From the NCBI RefSeq assembly GCF_014639255.1, contig NZ_BMFV01000006.1, positions 62,001 through 126,000 of the forward strand: DNA of 64,000 bases, given 5' to 3'. Positions 1 through 8,215 of this stretch are shown here, piece after piece (position 1 is the first letter of the stretch; each line of letters opens with the position of its first letter). A program made the translations under genes and the position numbers. Under the pieces are notes generated by a model, which saw nothing but the letters and a program-made list of their open reading frames with translations, was not told the origin of the DNA and searched no databases. Origin of the DNA: Pullulanibacillus pueri (GTDB lineage: Bacteria > Bacillota > Bacilli > Bacillales > Sporolactobacillaceae).

Positions 1-40
1 ATCACGTTTCCTGTACAAAATAAAAATGGAGGTGGACCTT

Positions 41-175
41 TTGACAAAAGCTAAAAAGAATACAAAACTCAACTTTCCTAAAGATTTATCCCATCAATAT
101 GATCATGAACTTGCTAACGAACCACTAACGGAGGCACAAAGGCAAAACAATAAGAAAACAAAAAAGCGACAATAA
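41..175 (+). CDS. sspO: small acid-soluble spore protein O (SspO-like)
   Basis: A 44-residue, very basic, Lys/Gln/Asn-rich protein. Its C-terminus, LTEAQRQNNKKTKKRQ, closely resembles the LTEAERQNNKKRKTNQ end I recall for B. subtilis SspO (CotK), a minor spore-core protein made in the forespore. The N-terminal half is more divergent, as is usual for this family. The start is TTG at 41, chosen because GGAGGTGG lies just upstream at about 28-35. A strong hairpin terminator follows. The gene shows that the host forms endospores. The alternative is another minor SASP family, which is less likely because of the C-terminal match. Confidence 0.8.
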   Translation: MTKAKKNTKLNFPKDLSHQYDHELANEPLTEAQRQNNKKTKKRQ

Positions 176-183
176 TGAAGTTC

Positions 184-253
184 AAGGGACGAGCGTTTGC
201 TTATCAGTTAAAGGAAAATCCTCTTCTTAACTGAGAAACACTTGTCCCTTTTA
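184..253 (+). terminator. rho-independent terminator after sspO
   Basis: Long imperfect hairpin: the left arm starts AAGGGAC and runs to TCAGTTAA, the right arm runs TTAACTGA to GTCCCTT, followed by TTTTATTATT. It ends the sspO transcript. Confidence 0.8.
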
Positions 254-281
254 TTATTGCAATATCCATACTCACAAACAA

Positions 282-298
282 TGTTATCTTCTCTAACA
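282..298 (+). promoter_or_regulatory. TnrA/GlnR-type box 1 upstream of amtB
   Basis: TGTTATCTTCTCTAACA fits the TnrA/GlnR consensus TGTNAN7TNACA at every defined position. It lies about 160 bp ahead of the amtB start. TnrA normally activates from about -50, which would need a transcription start near 340. A weak AT-rich -10 could exist around 328-350, but none is convincing. Confidence 0.7.
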
Positions 299-384
299 TC
301 CGCAATTAAACCGCTTCTCCCTTTTCCTAATCAATCACATTTTCTAAATTTTTCATATGTTTTTTTGCTTTTTTTAGAAAACAC

Positions 385-414
385 TTTGCATTTTTAGGTC
401 CTTTGCATTATATT
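385..414 (+). promoter_or_regulatory. candidate sigma-A promoter of amtB
   Basis: TTTGCA (385-390), 18 bp, then TATATT (409-414), which predicts a start near 421. The -35 is weak. Box 2 would then sit at about +5 to +21, a position suited to repression. Confidence 0.4.
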
Positions 415-425
415 ATTACATAAGA

Positions 426-442
426 TGTTATAAAACTTAACA
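426..442 (+). promoter_or_regulatory. TnrA/GlnR-type box 2 upstream of amtB
   Basis: TGTTATAAAACTTAACA is a second perfect match to TGTNAN7TNACA, 17 bp ahead of the amtB start codon and overlapping the probable 5' end of the transcript. Two sites 144 bp apart suggest activation from one and repression from the other, or looping; this is inference. Confidence 0.7.
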
Positions 443-459
443 TATAGGGGGAGATTCAT

Positions 460-1755
460 TTGGATTTAAAAGATATTTCTTATGCCTTGGATTCTCTGTG
501 GGTCATCATTGCAGCCATTCTTGTTATTGCCATGCAAGCTGGCTTCGCATTACTCGAGGCTGGATCAACAAGAATGAAAAACTCTGGCCACGTTGCCGGA
601 AAGCAAATTCTTAGCTTTGGTCTCGTTTCTCTTGTCTTCTGGGCTTTTGGTTATGCCATTACTTTTGGTGATGGAAATGCCTTTATGGGGTTACATGGAT
701 GGTTTGTCAGTGGGATTCACGGCGGACATTCAGGAGATATCAGTTTTTCACCATTGGATAATGGTTCTATTTTTCTATTATTCCAAACGGCATTTGCTGC
801 TGTTTCTCTCGCCATCGCCTGGGGCGGTTTTGCTGAACGCGCCAAACTTGTGGTTTATGTTACTTTTGGTATTATCTTTTCAATCATTATTTATCCCATT
901 GTTGGGCACTGGATTTGGGGTGGTGGTTGGTTAGCAGAAATGGGCATGCAAGATTTCGCTGGATCAACTGTTGTTCACTTAACAGGTGCGATCGCCGCCT
1001 TAATTGGTACGCTTCTCCTCGGACCGCGTATCGGTAAGTTCAATAAAAATAAAACACCGAATGTGATTCCTGGTCATAACCAAGTTTATACTGTTATTGG
1101 TGGGATTGTCCTTTGGATTGGTTGGTTTGGCTTTAACGCCGGAAGCACAGTCTCGACTGCTGATGGATTCTTTGGTTACGTTGCCTTAACAACCAACCTT
1201 GCCGCTGCAGCTGGTGCGCTCGCTGCCATGATAATGGCGAAAATTCTTGGTGGAAAAGCAGATATCTCAGCCATGGTGAATGGCGTTCTTGCTGCACTCG
1301 TTGCGATTACAGCCTCTTGTGCCTTCGTTGAAGCCTGGGCAGCTGTAGTTATTGGTGCCATCGCTGGTGGTGTCACTTATTGGACCTCCATTTACTTTGA
1401 GAAGAAAGGACTAGATGATCCTGTATATGCCTTCTCAGTTCATGGTATTGCCGGGATTATTGGAACCCTTTCAACAGGTTTCTTTGCATCTGGTCGCCTT
1501 GTTGAATATACTGGTGTCGGTGATAAAGGTCTTTTCTACGGTGGTGGCTTCCATCAATTGGGTGTTCAAGCCTTAGGCGTTATTGCATCCGGTGTTTTCG
1601 TTGCCGCAATCTCATTCGTCGTCTTGTTTATTCTTAAGAAAACGATTGGCTTACGCGTCACACCCGAAGAGGAAATTTCTGGGCTTGATATAAGCGAACA
1701 CGGAACATACGGCTATCCAGAACACCTTGATCCACAATTTATGAAAGTAGATTAA
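460..1755 (+). CDS. amtB: ammonium channel/transporter Amt (NrgA type)
   Basis: A 431-residue polytopic membrane protein of the Amt/MEP family that brings NH4+/NH3 into the cell under nitrogen limitation. Family motifs are clear: ALLEAGSTRMKN near residue 31, the first pore histidine H173 in VVHLTG, WFGFNAGST near 222, and the second pore histidine H328 in SVHGIAGIIG. Eleven membrane segments are expected and the length is normal. The start is TTG at 460, preceded by AGGGGGAG. Two TnrA/GlnR boxes precede it and a terminator follows. Unlike the usual nrgA-nrgB (amtB-glnK) pair, no P-II gene follows; a GlnD-like nucleotidyltransferase does. Whether another amt-glnK pair exists elsewhere cannot be seen. 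Confidence 0.95.
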   Translation: MDLKDISYALDSLWVIIAAILVIAMQAGFALLEAGSTRMKNSGHVAGKQILSFGLVSLVFWAFGYAITFGDGNAFMGLHGWFVSGIHGGHSGDISFSPLDNGSIFLLFQTAFAAVSLAIAWGGFAERAKLVVYVTFGIIFSIIIYPIVGHWIWGGGWLAEMGMQDFAGSTVVHLTGAIAALIGTLLLGPRIGKFNKNKTPNVIPGHNQVYTVIGGIVLWIGWFGFNAGSTVSTADGFFGYVALTTNLAAAAGALAAMIMAKILGGKADISAMVNGVLAALVAITASCAFVEAWAAVVIGAIAGGVTYWTSIYFEKKGLDDPVYAFSVHGIAGIIGTLSTGFFASGRLVEYTGVGDKGLFYGGGFHQLGVQALGVIASGVFVAAISFVVLFILKKTIGLRVTPEEEISGLDISEHGTYGYPEHLDPQFMKVD

Positions 1756-1767
1756 TCAATAAAGTAG

Positions 1768-1827
1768 AGGGTGAATCCTAGTGTACCAAGGTTTAATTTT
1801 ACCTGATACGCTGGGTTCACCTTTTAT
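1768..1827 (+). terminator. terminator after amtB
   Basis: GGTGAATCC..AGTGTA pairs with TACGCT.GGGTTCACC, then TTTTAT. It separates amtB from the nucleotidyltransferase gene; readthrough is possible because no clear promoter is visible in the remaining short gap. Confidence 0.7.
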
Positions 1828-1847
1828 AAAACTTAAAGGTGTTGGGC

Positions 1848-2909
1848 TTGAAAATGGCTAATTTTAAACAATTGATTAAAAAAATTGAGGCCGCGGAGAG
1901 CGTGCATGAATTAAAACATTATCATCAAGAGCTGTTCCAGTTGCCCAATAGCCCTTTACTTTCTCACACTCCTGTCACTCACATTTTCAGCTCATTAAAT
2001 CATGTTCATGATCTGTTAATGCAACGAGCTATCCAAATAGCTGAGAAAGAGCTTAAAAGTTTAAATAGAGGTAAATGCCCCGAGCAATGGTGTTTTTATT
2101 TACTAGGGAGCGCTGCTAGATCCGAACAGACCATTTGGACCGATCAAGATAATGGCATCCTCTATCTTTGCTCTTCAGAAGATGCCCCTCAATGCAAGCG
2201 CTATATTGACACATTAGCCGTTAAGATCACTGCTTATTTACATGACATCGGTTATAAGTATTGTCCAGGTAACGTCATGGCAACAAATCCTCGATGGACG
2301 AAGGAAGCGACTCAATGGATAGAAGCGATGACATCCCATGCCCAAGCGTGTTCACCTGACGATATCCGTTATCTCTACATCGCAGCAGATCTTAGACCCC
2401 TTTACGGGGATGACACACTTATTTTTCACGTTCAAAAACAGCTTTATCAGCTCATCAACGGCTCACCATTTACAACCAGTAGAATGCAGACCCATACCGC
2501 TGTACCAAAAGTGCCTTTAAACGCTCTGGGCGTTGTTCATGGAGAGAGATGGGGAGAGCATAGCGGTGAGATTAACATCAAAACAAGCCTCTACGTTCCG
2601 TTAATCAATAGCATAAAATATTTAGCGATTCGCCACCAAATTACTGCAACATCAACATTAGAGAGACTAGAGGCATTAAAAAATAAGGGGATCATTACAG
2701 AACGGATTTTTAAAGAAATAGAAGAAGCACTTATCACAAGCTTATACTTTCGTTTATATAGTTCATTAGATAAAGAAGACAGTGCCAATTATATTCACTT
2801 TGAAAAGCTATCCAAGCAGGAAAGAAAAGCGTTAAAATCCGCGATGAAACTCGCTAAACATTGGCAAGGAAAAGTATTCCATTGGAACGGAGCCAACCAG
2901 GATGAATGA
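1848..2909 (+). CDS. DUF294-type putative nucleotidyltransferase
   Basis: A protein of about 353 residues with three parts: a helical N-terminus (1-75), a nucleotidyltransferase core of the GlnD/GlnE superfamily (about 80-190), and a DUF294_C-type substrate-binding region (about 200-345). The signature GSAARSEQTIWTDQDNG near residue 87 carries the two metal-binding aspartates of the fold (TDQDN). CBS domains, often fused at the N-terminus in this family, are absent. The start is set at TTG 1848, six bases after AAAGGTG; ATG 1854 and GTG 1839 are alternatives. It overlaps the exonuclease gene by 8 nt, so the two are probably co-translated. The substrate is unknown; homologues are usually paired with DnaQ-like exonucleases. 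Confidence 0.82.
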   Translation: MKMANFKQLIKKIEAAESVHELKHYHQELFQLPNSPLLSHTPVTHIFSSLNHVHDLLMQRAIQIAEKELKSLNRGKCPEQWCFYLLGSAARSEQTIWTDQDNGILYLCSSEDAPQCKRYIDTLAVKITAYLHDIGYKYCPGNVMATNPRWTKEATQWIEAMTSHAQACSPDDIRYLYIAADLRPLYGDDTLIFHVQKQLYQLINGSPFTTSRMQTHTAVPKVPLNALGVVHGERWGEHSGEINIKTSLYVPLINSIKYLAIRHQITATSTLERLEALKNKGIITERIFKEIEEALITSLYFRLYSSLDKEDSANYIHFEKLSKQERKALKSAMKLAKHWQGKVFHWNGANQDE

Positions 2910-3606
2910 TAAACAACGACAGTCATGGTTCGGAAAATTATTGACACCTGCTGTCCCCTCAAATCAATCGGGGACCTTTCAGAACGAGGCCTTTATTCGT
3001 TCGCTTTTAAAGGATGCCAAACGCAAACGTCATGACCTCCAGAGTCAAATTACTCAGATTCCAATAACACTATTAGATACTGAAACCACCGGCTTCCATC
3101 CAGAGGCCGGTGATCAAATGATATCGATCGCACTCGCTAAAACCCAAAACGGAGAAATTCTCGAAGACTATTATTCTCTTATTAATCCCAGACGTTCGAT
3201 TCCAGAAAATATTAGAGCCCTAACACAAATTAAAGAGGAGGATGTAGAAAGCGCACCTCCGCTAAATGAGGTGATCGATCATCTTTTATCCTTACTTTCG
3301 GGAACGATCATCATCGGTTATCACATCCAACATGATATTTCCTTTTTTAATCACTTTCTGTGGCAAAACGGTCGGCTTAAACTGACTCAGCAATCGTTAG
3401 AACTGCGACAAATTGCCGAGGTTCTCAACAGCCAGCCTTTTCCCTCACTAGATGATGCCCTTGACTTTTACAACGTGTCATGCGGACAAAGGCATTCCGC
3501 TAAAGGAGATGTTGAGGCTATGCTTCAGCTCTGGAGACACTTATTAGATGACATGAAGCAAGAAAAGATCATCACATTAATGGATCTCTATGCCCGACTA
3601 GCCTAA
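2902..3606 (+). CDS. DnaQ-like 3'-5' exonuclease (DEDDh)
   Basis: 234 residues. The DEDDh exonuclease motifs are complete: ExoI with D59 and E61 (LLDTETTGF), ExoII with D145 (HDISFFN), ExoIII with H198 and D203 (HSAKGD). The fold is that of the DNA polymerase III epsilon proofreading subunit, but it is a stand-alone protein with a short basic N-terminal extension of about 50 residues. It starts inside the preceding nucleotidyltransferase gene (8-nt overlap). The substrate may be DNA, RNA or a small nucleotide; pairing with a DUF294 protein is a recurrent family context whose function is not established. Confidence 0.85.
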   Translation: MNDKQRQSWFGKLLTPAVPSNQSGTFQNEAFIRSLLKDAKRKRHDLQSQITQIPITLLDTETTGFHPEAGDQMISIALAKTQNGEILEDYYSLINPRRSIPENIRALTQIKEEDVESAPPLNEVIDHLLSLLSGTIIIGYHIQHDISFFNHFLWQNGRLKLTQQSLELRQIAEVLNSQPFPSLDDALDFYNVSCGQRHSAKGDVEAMLQLWRHLLDDMKQEKIITLMDLYARLA

Positions 3607-3657
3607 CCCTTTCTTAACCCTATTATTTCATATTTCGTTTTCTCATTCGCCGGCGAT

Positions 3658-4191
3658 TTACCGTTTAAGTCTTCTTATGCTTTTGATCTTAACCATGATC
3701 TTAAGGTTGGCGAAGAGTAAGAGGACCAGTAACAATGGATAGATAATCTTTAAGGCAAGCATATAACTGTTGGGATTAAAGGCAACAATCGCCATGTAGA
3801 TGATCACGACTGCAATAAAAATGGTGGTGAGTGTCTTTAATAGTTGTTTATACTTCTGTACTTTTGAATCGGTATCTGAAAAAAGTTCGGTCGTATGCCT
3901 TGCCTCCCCATCCGCTCTAAAGTAATACCAGCCAAGCTGATCCATGACGTAGTCCCAACCCGCATCCTTGAAGATGGCAAGATATTCTTCTCGATCCTCT
4001 CTGCTAAGCTTCGGACGATAATCTGACTTATAAATATAGCCATGCGGCCTGCCTTTAGAAAAGCTATAAATAAACGGGAAATGCCACTGCTCATAATACC
4101 AGCCGCTTTTTGCCATTTGACTGAGCCAATGCTCTTCTTTTTCATCTTGCCATGCCCAAAAAATTTTAAAGCATCTTTTCTTTTGCTTCAT
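3658..4191 (-). CDS. DUF2812 membrane protein
   Basis: 177 residues. The N-terminal cytoplasmic half has the tryptophan/tyrosine-rich pattern of DUF2812 (KIFWAWQDEKEEHWLSQM, then a Y-F-rich stretch and GWDYV). Two hydrophobic membrane segments follow at about 118-137 and 145-165, with a basic tail. It overlaps the padR stop by 4 nt. PadR/DUF2812 pairs are common in Firmicutes and often have a role in membrane stress or transport control, but no function is assigned. No clear terminator is visible downstream. Confidence 0.75.
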   Translation of the reverse strand: MKQKKRCFKIFWAWQDEKEEHWLSQMAKSGWYYEQWHFPFIYSFSKGRPHGYIYKSDYRPKLSREDREEYLAIFKDAGWDYVMDQLGWYYFRADGEARHTTELFSDTDSKVQKYKQLLKTLTTIFIAVVIIYMAIVAFNPNSYMLALKIIYPLLLVLLLFANLKIMVKIKSIRRLKR

Positions 4192-4574
4192 TTTTCATCT
4201 CCCTCCTTCTCATTCAAGACCCTTTCTGTTGTTACTTTCTCACCCAGATTCTCTACAATTTCGCGGCTGTTTTGCACTAAAGTATTTAATCGATTAAATT
4301 CCTCTTTGACTACCGCTCTCCCAAGTTCAGAAAGCACATAATATTTTCTTCTACTGTCTGCCTCCTCATCTAGCTTAGAGATAAGGCCTTGTTTAGTCAG
4401 TTTTCCCAATGCCCCATAAAGCGTCCCTGGACCTAATTCAACCTCACCCTCTGTCATCTCTTGAACGTGTTGCATAATCCCGTATCCATGAGCAGGAACA
4501 TGTAAAGCCAATAAAATATAGTAGGTGGTGTGGGTAAGTGGAAGGTACCTTTCTAACCCCTTACTATCCAACAC
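4188..4574 (-). CDS. PadR-family transcriptional repressor
   Basis: 128 residues. A PadR winged helix fills residues 15-90 (HGYGIMQHVQEM..ELGPGTLYGALGKLTKQGLI), followed by a short acidic C-terminal helix for dimerisation. The start is GTG 4574, placed directly after a GAGGGGGG ribosome site. It is first in an operon with the DUF2812 gene. A perfect 19-bp palindrome about 45 bp upstream is the likely autoregulatory operator. Confidence 0.88.
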   Translation of the reverse strand: MLDSKGLERYLPLTHTTYYILLALHVPAHGYGIMQHVQEMTEGEVELGPGTLYGALGKLTKQGLISKLDEEADSRRKYYVLSELGRAVVKEEFNRLNTLVQNSREIVENLGEKVTTERVLNEKEGDEK

Positions 4575-4618
4575 ATCACCCCCCTCTCACTATCTACCCA
4601 CAATGCATCGTATATAGA

Positions 4619-4637
4619 TATATCGTTTAACGATATA
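4619..4637 (-). promoter_or_regulatory. candidate PadR operator palindrome
   Basis: TATATCGTT-T-AACGATATA is a perfect inverted repeat with 9-bp arms, 45 bp ahead of the padR start codon and overlapping AT-rich promoter-like sequence. Autorepression by PadR is inferred. Confidence 0.6.
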
Positions 4638-4639
4638 GT

Positions 4640-4947
4640 AAAGTATTTTTGTGTAAAGGTCAAGAGACTGTTGACCCTTCGAGGCCCTTTTTTCATAAGA
4701 AAGAATCAGGCAAAGTTGAATGAAGGGGCTGGTCCTTGTTTAGATATGGACAAAGTGTTTGTTAACAAAAGGCGCGTCAGCAACTCCGTTGATCGGCACG
4801 TAAGGCGCGAGGTTCGGAACACCTAAACATTGAAAGTGCCTCAGCGCCGCTGAGACACGGATGCTTAAACTAGGGTCCTCGGGAACGGGGCGCGGACTCC
4901 CCTAAGTTGCACTTATAAGGTCTTCCATAAAGTTATGCTTTCTGACG
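4640..4947. other. non-coding interval with repeat-like sequence
   Basis: There is no gene. It contains a perfect hairpin (GTGCCTCAGC, loop, GCTGAGACAC, 4836-4858) and GTCCTCGGGAACGGGGCG (about 4875), a motif shared with the intergenic repeats near 23.17 kb, 30.3 kb and 37.8 kb. A copy of the dispersed element follows at 4904. Confidence 0.5.
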
Positions 4948-4950
4948 TAA
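4904..4950 (+). repeat. dispersed element, right-end copy 1
   Basis: Carries the core AAGTTGCACTTATAAGGTC plus TTCCATAAAGTTAT and TCTGACGTAA, shared with copies at 11635, 14263, 32090 and 52900. Only the right portion is present. It abuts the terminator-like hairpin of the downstream minus-strand kinase gene. Confidence 0.7.
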
Positions 4951-5000
4951 AAAAAGCCCCGCACCACTTACAGTGAAGTGATAAAGAGCTCTGCATCATT
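4948..5000 (-). terminator. terminator of the PAS histidine kinase gene
   Basis: Minus-strand hairpin with CACTT..AAGTG as inner stem and a T7 tract after GGGGC. The outer stem is imperfect. Confidence 0.5.
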
Positions 5001-5023
5001 ATTCAACAGTCTATCCTCAGTTA

Positions 5024-6517
5024 TCAAACGGGAAAGTCAATCGTAATGGTGGTCCCAACGTTAAATGTCGAGTCCACTTTAATCGTTGCATTATGGCCGT
5101 CACAAATACTTTTACACACCGCTAAGCCTAGCCCCGTGCCATTCGTCTTTGATGTATAAAAAGGATCAAAGAGTTTATCTATGTATTTTTCTGGAATGCC
5201 ACTCCCACTATCCGTAATTTGCAAACGTACATATTGCAATTCTTCCATGAATTTTGTAGAAATATGCATATGACCGCCTGGTGCCATTGCATCAATTCCA
5301 TTTTGAACAATATTTAAGATTAACTGTTTAATTTCCCGCTCATTCATAAAGAGTGAGGGAACCTTATGATCTAGATCAATATCAAAGCTAACCCCTTTTA
5401 GATTCCCTTCTGAACTCAAAATCGGATAAAGTCCATTTAAAATGTCATTTAAATTCAGATTTTCCTTGGGCACCATGCGTGTTTGTGATAAAGATAAAAA
5501 ATCGCTGATCAGACTATTAGTACGATCGAGTTCGTTTAGGACTAAGTCAAAATATTTTTGCCTCGTCTCTTCCTCTAACACTCTGTCTTTCCTTAACAAT
5601 TGTATAAATCCACGAATCACCGCAAGTGGATTTCGAATTTCATGGGTAATGCTCGCAGTCATCTGACCCACAAGATTTAATTTTTCGGCTCTATTCATGA
5701 CTTCCTTCATTTTCAAAGACTCCGTTATATCTCTAATTACGGCAACAGAGGCAATAATATCACCATCGTCATTTCTCAATGGGGAAGCCGATATACTCAC
5801 ATTTAAGCACTTTCCTCCCTTGCATTGTTTTATAGTTTCGTAATTTTTAAAGGTTTTGCCTTCCAGCACAGCTTTTAAAAGATATTCATCAACCTTCTTC
5901 GTGTCGTCAGGAGCATTCGATATATTTTGGCCAATAATCTCTTCATCTGTCCATCCAAAGATACGTTTAAAGCCATTATTCACTTTAGTGATATTTCCCT
6001 TATTATCCAAAACAATAATCCCATCTAAAACACTCTCATAAATGGATTCGAGTTCTTTGGTTGTCACTGAGAGATCTTCTTCCATTAACTGTAGCGAAGT
6101 AACATCATGAAACTGAATCAAGAAGTAACGAGGAGAACCGTCTTCGTTTCTCAATAAGAGACTATGGATAATGACCGAAACTCGCTCCCCTTGCTTATTG
6201 AGTAAATCGACCTTTTCAATATAGGCGAACAGCTCATTATTAAGCATTTGCTCCCGTTTCAAAAAGCAACCGGCTAAGTCATCAGAATGGATAATATCAA
6301 TGACTTTTAGGCGTATTAATTCATCTTTTGTGTAGCCCAATATTTGACAAAGTCTCTGATTCAATTTTACAAATCGTCCATCGATCCCAATAAAGGCCAT
6401 GCCTTCTGACGAGTGGTCAAAGATAACCGAAAAATCTTCTTCACTAATTAATGGTGTCGCCCCCCTATCCTCGCGATCATAAAAATGATTGAATTGACCC
6501 ATCTTAGTTATCAGCAC
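5024..6517 (-). CDS. PAS-PAS sensor histidine kinase (sporulation-kinase-like)
   Basis: 497 residues, no membrane segments, so cytoplasmic. PAS 1 spans about 30-140, PAS 2 about 155-265, HisKA about 275-345 with phospho-acceptor H292 (SITHEIRNPL), HATPase_c about 385-497 with N box (NIVQNGIDAM), G1 (DSGSGIPE) and G2 (GTGLGL). The architecture matches the KinA/KinC/KinE group that feeds Spo0F/Spo0B/Spo0A, and no response regulator gene lies nearby, which is typical of orphan phosphorelay kinases. The start is GTG 6517 after GGGTGAT; ATG 6502 is an alternative without a ribosome site. The assignment to sporulation is inference; another orphan role is possible. Confidence 0.85.
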   Translation of the reverse strand: MLITKMGQFNHFYDREDRGATPLISEEDFSVIFDHSSEGMAFIGIDGRFVKLNQRLCQILGYTKDELIRLKVIDIIHSDDLAGCFLKREQMLNNELFAYIEKVDLLNKQGERVSVIIHSLLLRNEDGSPRYFLIQFHDVTSLQLMEEDLSVTTKELESIYESVLDGIIVLDNKGNITKVNNGFKRIFGWTDEEIIGQNISNAPDDTKKVDEYLLKAVLEGKTFKNYETIKQCKGGKCLNVSISASPLRNDDGDIIASVAVIRDITESLKMKEVMNRAEKLNLVGQMTASITHEIRNPLAVIRGFIQLLRKDRVLEEETRQKYFDLVLNELDRTNSLISDFLSLSQTRMVPKENLNLNDILNGLYPILSSEGNLKGVSFDIDLDHKVPSLFMNEREIKQLILNIVQNGIDAMAPGGHMHISTKFMEELQYVRLQITDSGSGIPEKYIDKLFDPFYTSKTNGTGLGLAVCKSICDGHNATIKVDSTFNVGTTITIDFPV

Positions 6518-6772
6518 ACTAAATCACCCGCGTTGTGTAGTATATTAACAAAATAACTAATTTTTATACTTTTTAAATTATAACACAGGACCCAAGATTA
6601 TTAATATAGCTTCCACTAATTTCCCTAATGCTTTAATACATTTTCTAACTAGTGTGTTAAAACTGCTTTAAATGTATTATAATTTGAAATTGAGTCTCTA
6701 TCGTTAAATAGGGGCATTATATAACGGCATTCATCATTTACATCGTTCGATTTAATCATAAGGAGAGATTTC

Positions 6773-8107
6773 ATGAAAGAACAGTGGTCATCAAAATTAG
6801 GTTTTATATTATCTTCTGCAGGCGCTGCCATTGGCCTCGGCGCAATATGGAAATTTCCTTACGTCACTGGGATGAGTGGCGGCGGGGCCTTTTTCCTTCT
6901 TTTTATTATTTTCACCCTTCTCATTGGTCTTCCACTGCTGATTTCAGAGTTTATTATTGGAAGAGGTTCAGGTAAAGAAGCAATCAGCGCCTATCAAGCC
7001 CTTGCTCCTAAAAGCTTATGGACAATGATTGGTCGCCTAGGCGTATTAGGCTGCTTTCTTCTACTTTCATTTTATAGTGTTGTTGGTGGCTGGGTACTGA
7101 TATATTCTGTTCTATCCATCCCTGGTTTAGTGATCACAGGAGACCGTGATTATAGCGCACTCTTTACACATGTGACCGCAAGCCCATCAATTGTCCTTCT
7201 CGGGCTCGCTTTATTCCTGATCATTAATGTAATTGTTATATCTTTTGGGATTCAGCGGGGGATTGAAAAGGTCAATAAAATATTAATGCCCTTGCTATTT
7301 CTCTTTTTTCTCATTCTTGTCATCCGGTCTTTGACCCTCGGTCATGCTTATGAGGGGATACGTTTCTTTCTGAAGCCGAATTTTTCAAACATGACAGGAC
7401 AGGGCGTTCTTTATGCCTTAGGGCAATCGTTTTTCTCGCTCGCTGTCGGATTTTCCTGCATGGTGACTTATAGTTCCTATTTAGGCAAAAAGGTCAGCCT
7501 CCCTACTTCAGCTGCGACAGTGGGCATTATGAATATCTTTGTCTCTTTATTGGCCGGGCTCGCTATCTTTCCCGTTGTTTTTTCCTTTGGACTTGAGCCC
7601 ACTGCTGGGCCAGGGCTACTCTTTATTGTTCTGCCCACAGTCTTTGCCCAAATGCCTTTTGGTGAAGTGTTTTTGTGCCTATTCTTACTCCTTTTTCTAT
7701 TTGCAACCTTAACCTCTTCCTTTAGTTTATTAGAGGTCATTGTATCTGCTTTTACAGAAGGCAAACAGCGCTCAAGGAGAAAAGTCACACTCATTTCCGG
7801 GATCATCATGTTTATTGCCGGTATTCCAGCAGCTCTATCACAAGGCAGTTTGAAACACCTGCATTTCTTTGGAAAGACAGCCTTTGATAGCACCGACTTT
7901 CTCGTCAGCAATCTCTTGCTTCCTATTGGCTGCTTCTTCATTGCTCTTTTTATTATTCATCGCATGGATCACAAGCGTGTGAAGGACGAATTTATGGAAG
8001 GTCACGCCCTATCCCAAGGTTGGTTTAGCGTCTGGTACTTTATTATGAAATGGGTCGTTCCCATCGTCATCATTCTCGTTTTCCTCAGCACATTGGGGCT
8101 CTTTTGA
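6773..8107 (+). CDS. neurotransmitter:sodium symporter (NSS) family transporter
   Basis: 444 residues, about 11-12 membrane segments. The first helix has the NSS sodium/substrate-site pattern (SSAGAAIGLGAIWKFPY, residues 10-26) followed by SGGGAFF. Bacterial homologues (YocR, YhdH, MhsT) take up amino acids with Na+. The ribosome site AAGGAGAG lies 7 bp before ATG 6773. It is a single-gene unit ending in a strong bidirectional terminator. A TATAAT at 6678-6683 may be its -10, but the -35 is poor. The substrate cannot be read from sequence. Confidence 0.88.
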   Translation: MKEQWSSKLGFILSSAGAAIGLGAIWKFPYVTGMSGGGAFFLLFIIFTLLIGLPLLISEFIIGRGSGKEAISAYQALAPKSLWTMIGRLGVLGCFLLLSFYSVVGGWVLIYSVLSIPGLVITGDRDYSALFTHVTASPSIVLLGLALFLIINVIVISFGIQRGIEKVNKILMPLLFLFFLILVIRSLTLGHAYEGIRFFLKPNFSNMTGQGVLYALGQSFFSLAVGFSCMVTYSSYLGKKVSLPTSAATVGIMNIFVSLLAGLAIFPVVFSFGLEPTAGPGLLFIVLPTVFAQMPFGEVFLCLFLLLFLFATLTSSFSLLEVIVSAFTEGKQRSRRKVTLISGIIMFIAGIPAALSQGSLKHLHFFGKTAFDSTDFLVSNLLLPIGCFFIALFIIHRMDHKRVKDEFMEGHALSQGWFSVWYFIMKWVVPIVIILVFLSTLGLF

Positions 8108-8114
8108 TGCCACT

Positions 8115-8165
8115 AAAAAGCGGAAAGATTCCCGATTTAAATCGAGAGTCTTCCCGCTTTTTTTA
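8115..8165. terminator. bidirectional terminator
   Basis: AAAAAGCGG..CGATTT/AATCG..CCGCTTTTTTT hairpin with T tracts in both directions, shared by the convergent symporter and alpha-mannosidase genes. Confidence 0.9.
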
Positions 8166-8215
8166 TTCATCAGAGCTATGATAGAGTTGATAATAAGCGC
8201 CCCTAATAACTTGAT

